Below, in pieces: positions 24,791-34,577 of a DNA stretch of 64,000 nucleotides (its first letter is position 1; each line of letters begins with the position of its first letter). The DNA is from Salinimicrobium gaetbulicola (GTDB lineage: Bacteria > Bacteroidota > Bacteroidia > Flavobacteriales > Flavobacteriaceae): assembly GCF_042676025.1 (NCBI RefSeq), contig NZ_JBHTJP010000035.1:930001-994000 (forward strand). The letters are read 5' to 3'. The notes beneath the pieces were generated by a model. That model was not told the DNA's origin. It did no database searches and was given only the letters and a program-made list of their open reading frames with translations. The position numbers and the translations under genes were made by a program.

Positions 24791-25477
24791 ATGGCCAGGA
24801 TATTAAACGTGAATAATTTGGAGAAAAGCTATTCCAGTGGCTCTAAACAGCTGAAAGTGCTTCAGGATATAAGTTTTAACGTAGAAGAAAGGGAGACCTT
24901 TGCAATAGTAGGCCCCTCGGGAAGTGGGAAAACCACTCTGTTAGGTCTTTGTGCAGGGTTGGATAGGCCCGATTCCGGAGAAATTTCCCTTTGCGGCACG
25001 AACATTAATTTGCTAAATGAAGACCAACGCGCTGTACTTAGGAACAAAAAGGTAGGTTTCGTTTTTCAGGATTTTCAGTTGCTGCAAACCTTAACTGCTT
25101 TAGAGAATGTTAGTGTTCCTCTGGAATTACAAGGAGAAAAACACGCTTCTGTAACTGCCCGGGACTTGCTTGAAAAAGTAGGATTGGGTGACCGGTTGCA
25201 TCATTATCCTTCTCAGCTTTCGGGGGGCGAGCAGCAAAGAGTGGCAGTCGCCAGGGCATTTTCGAATCGCCCGGATATTCTTTTTGCTGACGAACCTACG
25301 GGAAATCTTGATGCCATTACCGGGGAAAAGGTGGAGCAGCTTCTTTTTGATCTAAACAAAGAACTGGGAACCACACTTGTCATAGTGACCCATGATATTG
25401 AACTGGCACAAAAGACACGGAAGATCCTGAGGTTAAAGGGAGGTAAAATAGTTTCAAAAGATATTTCGGCATCATGA
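24791..25477 (+). CDS. ABC transporter ATPase, YbbA/LolD type
   Basis: A 228-residue ATPase with Walker A GPSGSGKTT near residue 39, the Q-loop FQDFQLL, signature LSGGEQQRVAVARA, Walker B ILFADEPTGNLD and the H-loop VTHD. It belongs to the MacB/LolD/YbbA group, which powers FtsX-like permeases. The stop codon overlaps the permease start by four bases (ATGA), so the pair is coupled. Placement opposite the TesA-like esterase suggests a shared envelope-lipid role. Confidence 0.95.
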   Translation: MARILNVNNLEKSYSSGSKQLKVLQDISFNVEERETFAIVGPSGSGKTTLLGLCAGLDRPDSGEISLCGTNINLLNEDQRAVLRNKKVGFVFQDFQLLQTLTALENVSVPLELQGEKHASVTARDLLEKVGLGDRLHHYPSQLSGGEQQRVAVARAFSNRPDILFADEPTGNLDAITGEKVEQLLFDLNKELGTTLVIVTHDIELAQKTRKILRLKGGKIVSKDISAS

Positions 25478-28032
25478 AAAATGACATGAGCACAGGTTCT
25501 TCCAATAGTTCGGTTACCTGGCTTTTTAAGATGGCCTGGAGGGATGGGAAAGCTAGCAGCAGGAAACTGGCACTGTTTATGGCTTCTATCGTGCTCGGGA
25601 TTGCCGCAGTGGTAGCGATCCAGTCTTTTGGAGAAAACCTGAAAGATAATATTGACCTGCAGTCAAAGTCCCTCATGGGAGCCGATTTTATTATTGACAG
25701 TGATAACCCTCCCAATGAAAGGGTGCAACAGATCATTGATTCCCTTGGTGGTGCTGATGCCAGGGAGATCAGGTTTTCTTCTATGGCTGCATTTTTAAAG
25801 GATGGAGCCACAAAATTAGTTCAGGTAAGGGGAATAGAGGGCGATTTTCCATTTTACGGAGAGTTGGAAACAACTCCACCATCTGCAGCAACCGATTTCA
25901 GGACTCGCGACGTGGCCCTGGTCGATGCTACGGTTATGGCGCAGCTGAAGGTGCAGCCTGGTGACAGTATCAAAATAGGAGCAGTTAAACTACCGGTTGG
26001 TGGCGCTCTGAATTCCGTACCCGGGAGTTCATCTTTATTCAGTTCCGTGGCTCCCCCTGTGATCATCCCGTATAAATACATTGCTGAATCTGGCCTTGTG
26101 CAAAGGGGCAGCCGAATTGATTATGAATATTATTTCGTGGCTGAAGCAGGTACTTCCATGGAAGAGCTAGAAGAAAGGCTTGAGCCTGTTCTCGATGAAA
26201 ATGATGCCGATCTTGACACCCACACTTCTACCAGTGAACGCCTGGGGCGCAGGTATGAGAATTTCGCCAAATTCTTGAACCTGGTCGCTTTCATTGCCTT
26301 GCTGTTGGGATGTGTGGGGATTGCCAGTGCCATACACATTTACATCAAAGGAAAGCTAAAGGCTGTGGCTTTATTGAAATGCCTTGGAGCGACCCGGAAA
26401 CAGACCTTTTTGATCTATCTGATTCAGATCGCGGGAATGGGATTTTTAGGAGGAATTATTGGAACGGTTACGGGGCTGTTGCTGCAAGGTCTTTTTCCAA
26501 TGGTGCTTGGAGATTTTCTTCCTTTTGAGGTTGAGATCACCTATTCGGCACAACCTGTCTTTTTGGGGATACTGTTAGGGATTTTTATGTCATTGCTGTT
26601 CGCTTTTTATCCTTTAATGGGAACTCTCTATGTTTCACCTTTACAAACTCTTCGGGTGCAGGAGAAAGAAGTTGCCCAATCCCGGAAATCTGCTATCCTG
26701 GTTTCATTTGGGATATTTCTTTTCATTTTTCTCTTTTCCTACTGGTTACTGGGTGACCTTAAGTATGCTGCCGGCTTTGTGACAGGAATTTTAGTAACCT
26801 TTTCTATTCTGGCAGGAATAGCCCGAGTGTTTATGAAGCTGATAAGGAAATATTTCCCCACCTCATGGGGTTTTGCATCCCGTCAAAGTTTAAGGAATCT
26901 TTTTCGGCCTCAAAACCAAACCCTCACCCTGGTACTTGCCATTGGAGTTGGAACTTTCCTCATCAGTACCCTTTATTTCACTAAAGACCTCTTACTTGCC
27001 CAGGCATCAATTGAAGGCAAGGCAGATAGTCCTAATATGATCCTGCTTGATGTTCAGACAACACAGGAGGAAGGTGTTGCTTCTACTATTAGGCAGCAAG
27101 GCTTCCCGTTAATTAATTCTATTCCAATAGTGACCATGAGGGTACAAAACATTAATGGCGTACCGGTGAATGAACTTCGTAAGGATACTACCTCAGGAAT
27201 TAATCAGTGGGTGTTCAATCATGAATTTAGGGTTACTTACAGGGATTCACTTATTTCTTCGGAAACTCTCAAAGAGGGCAGGTGGGTCTCAGAAGCGAAG
27301 GGTAGAAAATATATACCCATTTCTGTAAGTGATGGTTTTGCCGAAAGTGCAAAAGTAGGAGTGGGAGATACCTTGGGCTTCAACATTCAGGGGGTTGTAA
27401 TGTCCACAGTTGTCCAAAGTGTGAGGACAGTGGATTGGGCAAGAATGCAGCTGAATTTTTCGCTCGTTTTCCCTAACGGTGTGCTCGAGGATGCACCTCA
27501 ATTTAGGGTGCTTACCACAAAAGTACCAGATGATCAGGCGTCAGCTGGATTGCAGCGGGAATTGGTTCGACTATTTCCCAATATCTCCATAATTGATCTA
27601 AGGCAGGTGCTCACGGTGATCGGGGACATCCTTGATAAGATCTCACTGCTCATCAATTTCATGGCATTCTTCAGTATATTCACAGGGATCATTGTTTTGC
27701 TGGGTGCTGTAAGAACCAGTAAATATCAAAGAATCAGGGAAAGTGTGTTACTCAGGACCCTCGGGGCAAAAAGCAAGCAGATCCTAAAGATCGCTGCTCT
27801 TGAATATCTCTACCTGGGGGCGTTGGGCAGTTTATCAGGTATATTTTTATCTCTGGTCAGTAGTCAATTGCTGGCATGGTTGTTATTTGATACCCGGTTC
27901 TTTCCGTCAATGGTTCCATTCATTATCATTTTTCCGGCCATTACTTTACTCGTGTTGGCTATTGGACTGGGAAATAGCATAGGAATAATTAAAAGCCCGC
28001 CACTGGAGGTGCTTCGGAAGGAGGCGCGTTAA
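25474..28032 (+). CDS. FtsX-like ABC permease, YbbP type
   Basis: An 852-residue permease with an N-terminal helix (about 28-50), a large periplasmic domain (about 55-255), two sets of FtsX-type helices (about 260-400 with KLKAVALLKCLGATRKQTF; about 725-845 with RESVLLRTLGAKSKQILK), and further helices near 415-460 and 480-500. The doubled layout matches YbbP. It would extract or move a lipid or lipoprotein; the substrate is unknown. ATGA overlap with the ATPase gene. Confidence 0.92.
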   Translation: MKNDMSTGSSNSSVTWLFKMAWRDGKASSRKLALFMASIVLGIAAVVAIQSFGENLKDNIDLQSKSLMGADFIIDSDNPPNERVQQIIDSLGGADAREIRFSSMAAFLKDGATKLVQVRGIEGDFPFYGELETTPPSAATDFRTRDVALVDATVMAQLKVQPGDSIKIGAVKLPVGGALNSVPGSSSLFSSVAPPVIIPYKYIAESGLVQRGSRIDYEYYFVAEAGTSMEELEERLEPVLDENDADLDTHTSTSERLGRRYENFAKFLNLVAFIALLLGCVGIASAIHIYIKGKLKAVALLKCLGATRKQTFLIYLIQIAGMGFLGGIIGTVTGLLLQGLFPMVLGDFLPFEVEITYSAQPVFLGILLGIFMSLLFAFYPLMGTLYVSPLQTLRVQEKEVAQSRKSAILVSFGIFLFIFLFSYWLLGDLKYAAGFVTGILVTFSILAGIARVFMKLIRKYFPTSWGFASRQSLRNLFRPQNQTLTLVLAIGVGTFLISTLYFTKDLLLAQASIEGKADSPNMILLDVQTTQEEGVASTIRQQGFPLINSIPIVTMRVQNINGVPVNELRKDTTSGINQWVFNHEFRVTYRDSLISSETLKEGRWVSEAKGRKYIPISVSDGFAESAKVGVGDTLGFNIQGVVMSTVVQSVRTVDWARMQLNFSLVFPNGVLEDAPQFRVLTTKVPDDQASAGLQRELVRLFPNISIIDLRQVLTVIGDILDKISLLINFMAFFSIFTGIIVLLGAVRTSKYQRIRESVLLRTLGAKSKQILKIAALEYLYLGALGSLSGIFLSLVSSQLLAWLLFDTRFFPSMVPFIIIFPAITLLVLAIGLGNSIGIIKSPPLEVLRKEAR

Positions 28033-28092
28033 AGGGAAATGATCGGAAATGATGTTGTTGAGAAAAAATTTAGGTTTTCTTAAGGCTTCTGC

Positions 28093-28100
28093 TATATTTG
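28093..28100 (+). promoter_or_regulatory. TAnnTTTG box directly before the AGCS symporter start
   Basis: TATATTTG ends only four bases before the ATG at 28105. If this is the -7 element the transcript would start at or next to the start codon, giving a leaderless mRNA. Confidence 0.4.
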
Positions 28101-28104
28101 TTTC

Positions 28105-29475
28105 ATGGCTAAACTAGACGGGATTATAGCTGATTTCGCCTCCTTCGTGTGGGGACTTCCGCTTTTAATATTACTTACCGGGGGCGGATTATATCTGCTG
28201 ATTTATTCAAAATTTCTTCCTTACAGATACCTTAGGCATTCCATCGAGGTGCTGCGAGGAAAATATGACAATCCCGATGACCCCGGGGAGATCAATCATT
28301 TCAAAGCACTTTCAACAGCCCTGGCTTCAACTATTGGTATGGGCAATATCGCGGGAGTGGCTGTCGCGATCGCCATTGGTGGGCCTGGTGCCATGTTCTG
28401 GCTCTGGGTAAGTGCGGTCATTGGGATGGCAACCAAATTTTTCACCAATACCCTGGCGGTAATGTACCGGGGTCGTGATACCAAAGGCGAATTACAAGGA
28501 GGACCCATGTATTTCATCATCGAAGGTCTTGGAAAAAAATGGTGGATCATGGCGGCCTTTTTCAGTGTGGCGGGACTCATTGGAGCACTTCCGGTATTTA
28601 ATGTGAACCAGCTTACTCAGGCAATAAATTACATCCTTCTTACACCGAATGGGATTGAAGTGGATTTCACTTCCAATCTTATCGTTGGTTTGATCCTCGC
28701 GGCAATTACTTCAGTTGTAATTTTTGGTGGTTTGAATAGAATCAGTAATACCGTTTCAAGGCTTGTGCCTGCAATGGTCGCGCTTTATTTCCTTTCGGTA
28801 TTGATCATTCTTATTGTGAATTTTGAAGTAGTGCCAAAATATTTTACACTTATTTTCACCGATGCTTTTGCTGCGAATAATTATAGCGGAGAACCATTTT
28901 TAGGAGGTGTGTTAGGCGGAATTATAATTTTAGGTATCAGACGGGGAGCTTTCTCGAATGAAGCAGGGATTGGTACTGCGCCAATGGCTCACGGGGCGGC
29001 TAAGACTACCGAGCCTGTACGTGAAGGACTGGTGGCTATGTTAGGTCCGGCGATTGATACTTTGGTGGTTTGTACCTTAACGGGGATGGCAATCCTGGTA
29101 ACAGGAGTTTGGCAGACTACAGATGTTAATGGAGTTAGTTTGACAGCGGCTGCTTTTGATGCTTCTATACCGGTCTACGGAAATTATCTCTTGTTATTAT
29201 GCATCGCTATTTTTAGTATTTCTTCCCTGTTCTCCTATTCTTACTACGGAACAAAGTGTCTTTCCTTCTTGCTGGGTGCTGAGAGGAAGCATTACTATAA
29301 TTACTTTTATGTTCTTAGTATCCTGATAGGGGCGACCACTTCGTTGAGTATGATGATCAATTTGATCGACGGATTTTTCGCGCTAATGGCCATCCCTACC
29401 ATGACGGCTACGCTCATTATGGCTCCAAGGGTAATGAAGGAAGCAAAGAAATATTTTGCCAAACTGAAGATCTAA
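28105..29475 (+). CDS. Alanine/glycine:cation symporter (AGCS family)
   Basis: A 456-residue inner-membrane Na+ or H+ symporter for alanine or glycine with about 10-11 helices. Family marks are ALSTALASTIGMGNIAGVA near residue 70, the GGPGAMFWLW segment, GGPMYFI and RRGAFSNEAGIGTAP near residue 275. No membrane-external domain is added. The stop codon overlaps that of the convergent oxidoreductase gene. Confidence 0.95.
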   Translation: MAKLDGIIADFASFVWGLPLLILLTGGGLYLLIYSKFLPYRYLRHSIEVLRGKYDNPDDPGEINHFKALSTALASTIGMGNIAGVAVAIAIGGPGAMFWLWVSAVIGMATKFFTNTLAVMYRGRDTKGELQGGPMYFIIEGLGKKWWIMAAFFSVAGLIGALPVFNVNQLTQAINYILLTPNGIEVDFTSNLIVGLILAAITSVVIFGGLNRISNTVSRLVPAMVALYFLSVLIILIVNFEVVPKYFTLIFTDAFAANNYSGEPFLGGVLGGIIILGIRRGAFSNEAGIGTAPMAHGAAKTTEPVREGLVAMLGPAIDTLVVCTLTGMAILVTGVWQTTDVNGVSLTAAAFDASIPVYGNYLLLLCIAIFSISSLFSYSYYGTKCLSFLLGAERKHYYNYFYVLSILIGATTSLSMMINLIDGFFALMAIPTMTATLIMAPRVMKEAKKYFAKLKI

Positions 29476-30521
29476 TAGTCAAAGGGAACTACCCTTTTCT
29501 CTTTATTGCTCTGTTGAGCCAGTTCAATGACCCTTACCACGTCTGCAGCCTGCTGTGGAGTGACGAGTAAGCTTTCCTTTTGTATGATTGCGTTATACAC
29601 GTTTTGGTAAGGGATCCTGTAATCTCCTGGTTCGCTTTTGATTACTTTATCCTCATCGAGGGTATTTAGTTTACCCCAAATATTATCCGGTTCCTCACCC
29701 CAATTAGGATCTTGATTCGGTATTTTGCCTTTTTTGATTGCTTCCTCCTGGACATCGGCGCCATATTTCACAAAACTGCCACGGGTGCCTAAAAGGCTGT
29801 AAGTAGCTCCTTTTTCTTTTACAAGGGTACCAGCTTTCAAAGTGACTTTTAAATAGGGATAAAACAGTAAGAGTTCAAAATTATCGGGAACATGGGCGCC
29901 ATCCCGCTGCTGCCTGATGTCGGCAAAGATCTCTTTGGGGTTTCCGAAGGTAGATAAAGCCTGGTCGATCAAATGGCTTCCAAGATCGTAGAGTATACCG
30001 CTTCCGGGAAGTTCTGGTTTTTCCTTCCAGCTATCTTTGATGTTATTTCTGAAGCGATCAAAGTGTGCTTCATATTCAACTAATCTGCCCAAAAGGCCTT
30101 CAGAAATGATCTTTTTGACCGTTCGAATATCACTGTCCCATCTTCGATTGTGGTTTACGCTTAAGATCAGGTCTTTTGTTCGGGCTAGTTCAATAAGTTC
30201 TTCTGCCTCCTTATAGCTTGTGGTAAAAGGTTTTTCCACCACCACATGTTTTCCCGCTTGTAAAGCCTTTTTAGCAAATTCGTAATGAAGAAAATTAGGA
30301 AGGAGAACGATCACCAGTTCAATTTCCGGATCTTTCAGCATGTCTTCATAATTGGAAACCACTGTTGCCTGCGTAAAATCCTTTTTAGCCCACCTGATGT
30401 TTTCAGGATTTGAAGTTAATATCTGTTGCACCGAAAATCCTTCGATACTCTTTATAATAGGTGCGTTATAGATCCTGCCTCCTGAACCATATCCTGCCAG
30501 GCCGATATTTACTTGCTTCAT
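29472..30521 (-). CDS. Gfo/Idh/MocA-family oxidoreductase
   Basis: A 349-residue NAD(P)-dependent sugar or polyol dehydrogenase-like enzyme. The Rossmann start reads NIGLAGYGSGGRIYNAPI, the signature VVVEKPFTTSYKEAEEL carries the catalytic-region Lys, and the C-terminal alpha/beta domain has DLGSHLIDQAL with the conserved His. It resembles the YdgJ-like subgroup. No sugar genes flank it, so the substrate is not inferable. Its 3' end overlaps the symporter gene by four bases. Confidence 0.92.
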   Translation of the reverse strand: MKQVNIGLAGYGSGGRIYNAPIIKSIEGFSVQQILTSNPENIRWAKKDFTQATVVSNYEDMLKDPEIELVIVLLPNFLHYEFAKKALQAGKHVVVEKPFTTSYKEAEELIELARTKDLILSVNHNRRWDSDIRTVKKIISEGLLGRLVEYEAHFDRFRNNIKDSWKEKPELPGSGILYDLGSHLIDQALSTFGNPKEIFADIRQQRDGAHVPDNFELLLFYPYLKVTLKAGTLVKEKGATYSLLGTRGSFVKYGADVQEEAIKKGKIPNQDPNWGEEPDNIWGKLNTLDEDKVIKSEPGDYRIPYQNVYNAIIQKESLLVTPQQAADVVRVIELAQQSNKEKRVVPFDY

Positions 30522-30623
30522 TAAAGAAAGAGTAGTTTTACCCGGATTGTCTTTCGAAAATCGGGAAGTTTTAAATGTAAATTTAATAAGACCCAGCTGA
30601 AATACTAGGAAAGGGCAATGAAA

Positions 30624-31058
30624 TTATGACTGAAAGACGTCGGATTCTTTGCTTAAGATCAAAGATCTTAGCTGAGGCAATTCCTTAATTTTTTCAAGAT
30701 GTGAAACCTTTAAAGGTTTATGACAAAATCCGATTACCTGCTCAAACTCCTGTGCCATGCGCTTGTCTACAGTGCAAATGGAGGAAGTGACCAGCACCAC
30801 ATAAATGGAGCAGGCCAGTGAATTTTTCCGAAGTTCCTTTAGAAAATCCCATCCGTTTAGAACAGGCATATTGATATCCAGGAGTAATAAAAAGTTATTC
30901 CCGGGCTTATTTTTGGCATATAGATAATCAAGTGCCTTTTTTCCATTGAAAAAAGGTATTGGAGGTTGCAGGTGGTTAGATAGTAAATGCTTGTGCATTA
31001 AGGATACTACCTTATCATCATCTACCACTAAGATTTCAAAGTCATTCTGATTAGGCAT
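30624..31058 (-). CDS. Stand-alone response-regulator receiver protein
   Basis: A 144-residue single REC domain from the ATG at 31058. The acidic pair is in VVDDDKV, the phosphorylated Asp in LLLLDINMPVLNGW, the Thr/Ser in VLVTSS and the Lys in CHKPL. There is no output domain, so it may relay phosphate or bind a partner. The start overlaps the end of the PAS sensor gene by eight bases; an open extension to 31109 exists, but the overlap start gives the family N-terminus (DFEILVVDDD). Confidence 0.9.
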   Translation of the reverse strand: MPNQNDFEILVVDDDKVVSLMHKHLLSNHLQPPIPFFNGKKALDYLYAKNKPGNNFLLLLDINMPVLNGWDFLKELRKNSLACSIYVVLVTSSICTVDKRMAQEFEQVIGFCHKPLKVSHLEKIKELPQLRSLILSKESDVFQS

Positions 31059-33801
31059 GGGCTTCCATTTCTTCGGTCTTTCCAACAATACTTCTAATGA
31101 TCCCATCAAGTTCTTCGGCAGACTCTCTTATGTGATACAACACCTGTTCGCGGCTCATTGCCTCGTGGTCGTCATTTTCCAGTAAATTTAAAAGGCCTTT
31201 TATTCGTGCCAGTGGAGCGCGAACACTGTGGGACTGTTCCCATGCAATATCTTTAAGAACAGAATTCTGCTTCTTTATCTTTCCAATGAGAGTTCTGAAT
31301 TTGGTTACATCCAGTACGGCACCTACCATTCTTGTCGCCGTTCCGTTTTCATCCCTTAAGATATAACCACGGTCATGAACAAATGCAAGCTCCCCGTTTG
31401 CCTTAATAAGCCTGTATTCCAATTCCCATTTTTCTTGTGTAGGATCTGAAAGAATTTCTTTTAGTGAGGTGCGAATTCTGTGTTGATCTTTTGGGAAAAC
31501 TTTGGTGAGCCAGAATGAATGAACAGAGGTAGCCTGGTTTGTGTCGTAGCCAAAAATTTCTTTATAACCTTTATTTCTGGTTACCGAATCTGTTGCTATT
31601 TCCCAGTCCCAGATCATTTCATTGGTCGCCTTCATTGCCATCTGGAATCGTTGGTTGGCAATTTTCAGAGCTTCTTTTTTTGCGGTTATATCAGAAATAT
31701 CACTGGTGGCACCAATCAATCTAATTGCTTTTCCCGAGTGATCCCTTAGAATGTAACCTTTGTCGCTCACTTTTGCGTAGCTGCCATCAGCTCTTCGGAA
31801 TCTGTATTCGGTCTTAATGAACGATTGCGAGGGGTCATTAAGTACAACTGATAATTTTTTCTTTTCATTCGGAAAATCTTCCGGGTGAACCTTAGTTTTC
31901 CAGAAATCCCGCTGGTTGACTTCTTCCGAAGTATAACCGAACAGTTTTTTAAGTCCTCTATGGAATCGATTTACCTCCCTGGTTTGAAGGTCCCAGTCGT
32001 AGAGAAGGTCTTCCGTAGCGGTTGCGGCCAATTGATAACGCTCATTAATATTCTCAATTTCACGAGCCTGTTCAATAATTGTTGTGATATCCCTTGAATT
32101 CGACACGATACCTTGAACAGACGAGTCTTGCATCATGTTGGTCGCTGTGGTTTGCAGCCACCTGTATTCTCCCTGTTTGTTCCTGAACCTGAAAGGTGAG
32201 ATCTTAACTTGTTTTACCTCATGAAGTTCCAGAAATTGCTCTCGTACACGTTCCCAGTCCTCAGGGTGAATGAACTCTGATGCATTTTTACCGGTAAGCT
32301 CTGCTGGGGCGATCCCTAAGATATTCTTGTGGTTTTCACTTACAAAAAAGTGGTTTCCCTTTGGGTCAAGAATGGTGATTAGATCTGATCCTTCCTGAAC
32401 CAGGGATCTGAACTTTTGTTCGCTTCTTTTGAGATCTTCCTCTCGTTTCTTTACCTTAAGTAGAGCTTCCCGCTTTTCAAAAGCATTTGTGAGGTTGTTG
32501 GTAAGACTTCTTAAAAAAGTGATTTCATCTTGATTCCATTCTCTTTCTCTGGTACAATCATCAAAGCCAATAAAACCATACAGGTCATCTTCCATAAAAA
32601 TGGGGAGTAACAACATGGATTTTATATCCTGGTCTGTAAAGATTTCCTTCATCATGCCATCTGAGAGTTTGCTCAAGGTGGCGTTAAAAGGCTGGTTCTT
32701 TGTTAGGGGAGATATGATTTCTTCGATCTTTTTGATCGGCATATTTTGCATCTCAGGATTGTTGAGCTGTGCGGTAGCCTTTTCACTGCACCATTCTACC
32801 TTTTGACTAATGAGTATCTCGTTGGTCTCAGGATCCCTATCTGCTCCAAAATAGTACATACGGTCTGCCTCCACAGTTCTTCCAATGATCTCAAATGTTT
32901 TATGAAGTGCATCCTCGTTCAGTTCATTTTCCATGAGGGAACTAATAAAGGCAGCGTTAACCTCCAGGAAACGGCTTTTTTCTATAATGACCTTTTCAGA
33001 TTCCCTGATGCCTGAAATATCTTTGGCTATTCCATGCACTTCTGCGATCTTTCCGTCAATTACCATAGGCATTAACAGTATTTTCAAGATCAGTAAATTT
33101 CCTTTCGCAGAAATAAAATCTGCCTCAAATGACAGGGTGTGGCCTTTGGAGGCCTGCACGAATTGAGAAAAGATATATTCTTTATCATTAGGAGCACAAA
33201 ATGGTAAAAAATCCATTTTCAGGATTTGCTCTAATGGAATGTCAGCCATCTTTGCGAGTCCTTCGTTTGCATGAAGGAAATTTCCCTGTAGATCTAGCCT
33301 GAAGAGTCCGTCTGGGTTCGATCTTATAAAGTTTCTATATTGCTGTCTGTTGACAGCAATTTCCATTTTCAATTCTTTTTCACGCTTTTCAAAAGAAAAC
33401 TCAAGCGTATTGTCTTTTATGGTGTGCAGTATTACTTCTAGTTCGCCTTTTTCATTCAGTAAAGGGATGTTTTTGATCTCCCATTGACGATCTCCGCAAG
33501 TTTCAATTCCTCTTATTGAGATATCATAACCACCTGAAGTAAGTGCATGGGGTTTTGCAGTATCTAAAACCAATTGGAAGGACTGCTGGATAGGGGAGTT
33601 GTCTTCTAAATTCTCCTTTGTATTATAAGGGATTATTTCCTTAGCATCCTTACCTACCAGATCTTCTGTGATCGTACCGGTCAATACTAGGTAGGGTTCA
33701 TTGACATCTATAACGAAAAGTCCTCCATTGGGATTGGGTTTAAGAACCAGGCACGCCACAGGTAAGGCCTTAAAGATCTCATTCCAGTTGCTTATATTCA
33801 T
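31051..33801 (-). CDS. Multi-PAS/GAF sensor with an H-box but no ATPase domain
   Basis: A 916-residue cytosolic sensor with no membrane helix. In order: PAS-like about 5-130, PAS about 150-275, GAF about 285-450, then three PAS/PAC units at about 465-585, 600-715 and 725-850. The last 65 residues have a histidine-kinase dimerisation motif, WEQSHSVRAPLARIKGLL, and a second helix, and then stop. The whole HATPase domain is missing. It either dimerises with another kinase or acts as a phosphotransfer or scaffold protein for the receiver protein encoded next to it. Confidence 0.9.
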   Translation of the reverse strand: MNISNWNEIFKALPVACLVLKPNPNGGLFVIDVNEPYLVLTGTITEDLVGKDAKEIIPYNTKENLEDNSPIQQSFQLVLDTAKPHALTSGGYDISIRGIETCGDRQWEIKNIPLLNEKGELEVILHTIKDNTLEFSFEKREKELKMEIAVNRQQYRNFIRSNPDGLFRLDLQGNFLHANEGLAKMADIPLEQILKMDFLPFCAPNDKEYIFSQFVQASKGHTLSFEADFISAKGNLLILKILLMPMVIDGKIAEVHGIAKDISGIRESEKVIIEKSRFLEVNAAFISSLMENELNEDALHKTFEIIGRTVEADRMYYFGADRDPETNEILISQKVEWCSEKATAQLNNPEMQNMPIKKIEEIISPLTKNQPFNATLSKLSDGMMKEIFTDQDIKSMLLLPIFMEDDLYGFIGFDDCTREREWNQDEITFLRSLTNNLTNAFEKREALLKVKKREEDLKRSEQKFRSLVQEGSDLITILDPKGNHFFVSENHKNILGIAPAELTGKNASEFIHPEDWERVREQFLELHEVKQVKISPFRFRNKQGEYRWLQTTATNMMQDSSVQGIVSNSRDITTIIEQAREIENINERYQLAATATEDLLYDWDLQTREVNRFHRGLKKLFGYTSEEVNQRDFWKTKVHPEDFPNEKKKLSVVLNDPSQSFIKTEYRFRRADGSYAKVSDKGYILRDHSGKAIRLIGATSDISDITAKKEALKIANQRFQMAMKATNEMIWDWEIATDSVTRNKGYKEIFGYDTNQATSVHSFWLTKVFPKDQHRIRTSLKEILSDPTQEKWELEYRLIKANGELAFVHDRGYILRDENGTATRMVGAVLDVTKFRTLIGKIKKQNSVLKDIAWEQSHSVRAPLARIKGLLNLLENDDHEAMSREQVLYHIRESAEELDGIIRSIVGKTEEMEAHA

Positions 33802-34088
33802 TCTCTCTTTCAGGCTGAAATTCTTTCGGTTTCCACCTTGTTTGTAGGGGTCGAAAAAGAAAGGGATTTTCTTAAGGTTTTGTTAATTTATCAAGCTAAA
33901 GATAGAATTAATTTTTGATTATAAAAACAACTTACTCATAAACTGCAGATTTAAAGGGTTGTACGGCCGTTTAAGGAGTGTTTATTTTATTGTTGGAAAG
34001 TAAATTCGTACAAAATGTTTTAACAAATTATGTTTTTTAGTTCTCCGTTAGATAACGTTAAAAGTTATACTGCCGATGAGAATTTTAG
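33802..34088. other. Intergenic region upstream of the sensor gene
   Basis: About 290 AT-rich bases between two minus-strand genes. I see no hairpin, gene or clear promoter motif in it. Confidence 0.3.
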
Positions 34089-34577
34089 TCAAATTAGTTC
34101 TTCCTGGTGTTTTGAAGAATCGTTACCTGTGGTAGTCTCAATTTTCTCCTTGATCAGTTTTTTAAGCGATCGTAGTTCAGTAATATGTCCTGCAATAATG
34201 GCTTTGTGACGGATCAAAATTTCACGACAATTTCCATCATTGATATTGGAGAGAGCCCTTTTATATTTAGAAAGACTTTGTTTGTATAACTTCAGGTTTT
34301 TTCGAACATTTTTGAGTTTGTTCTCATGTGATATCTCTGACCATCGACTTTCATATGTTGAGGTTGGGATATAGGGCTTTTTTTCACCTAGTTCATTTAA
34401 TTGGTCACCCAGTTCTATGGCAAATTGAGAACGTTTGGCAGCTAGTTTTTGGAAATAATGTCGAAGAGAAATTTCTGAAATGGTTTCCATAGTTGCACGA
34501 CAGTGTTTGGCTACCGTGAAATTATCATTGATAAGAAAATGTAATTGTTTTATCTTTTTTGAATTTGAAACTTCCAT
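34089..34577 (-). CDS. DUF2383 / PA2169-type four-helix-bundle protein
   Basis: A 162-residue helical protein with a ferritin-like pattern: NDNFTVAKHCRAT, then FQKLAAKRSQFAIELGDQL, and a second pair of long helices (NVRKNLKLYKQSLSKYKRAL, ILIRHKAIIAGHITELRSL). It matches DUF2383, a family linked to stress conditions. Metal ligands are partial. It lies about 215 bp from a DUF892 gene on the same strand, another stress-linked helical bundle. Confidence 0.75.
   Translation of the reverse strand: MEVSNSKKIKQLHFLINDNFTVAKHCRATMETISEISLRHYFQKLAAKRSQFAIELGDQLNELGEKKPYIPTSTYESRWSEISHENKLKNVRKNLKLYKQSLSKYKRALSNINDGNCREILIRHKAIIAGHITELRSLKKLIKEKIETTTGNDSSKHQEELI

Noticed and set aside
28033..28104. Possible glycine riboswitch before the AGCS symporter
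   Set aside because: The gap is only 72 bp and holds a promoter-like box next to the ATG, so there is no space for the aptamer.
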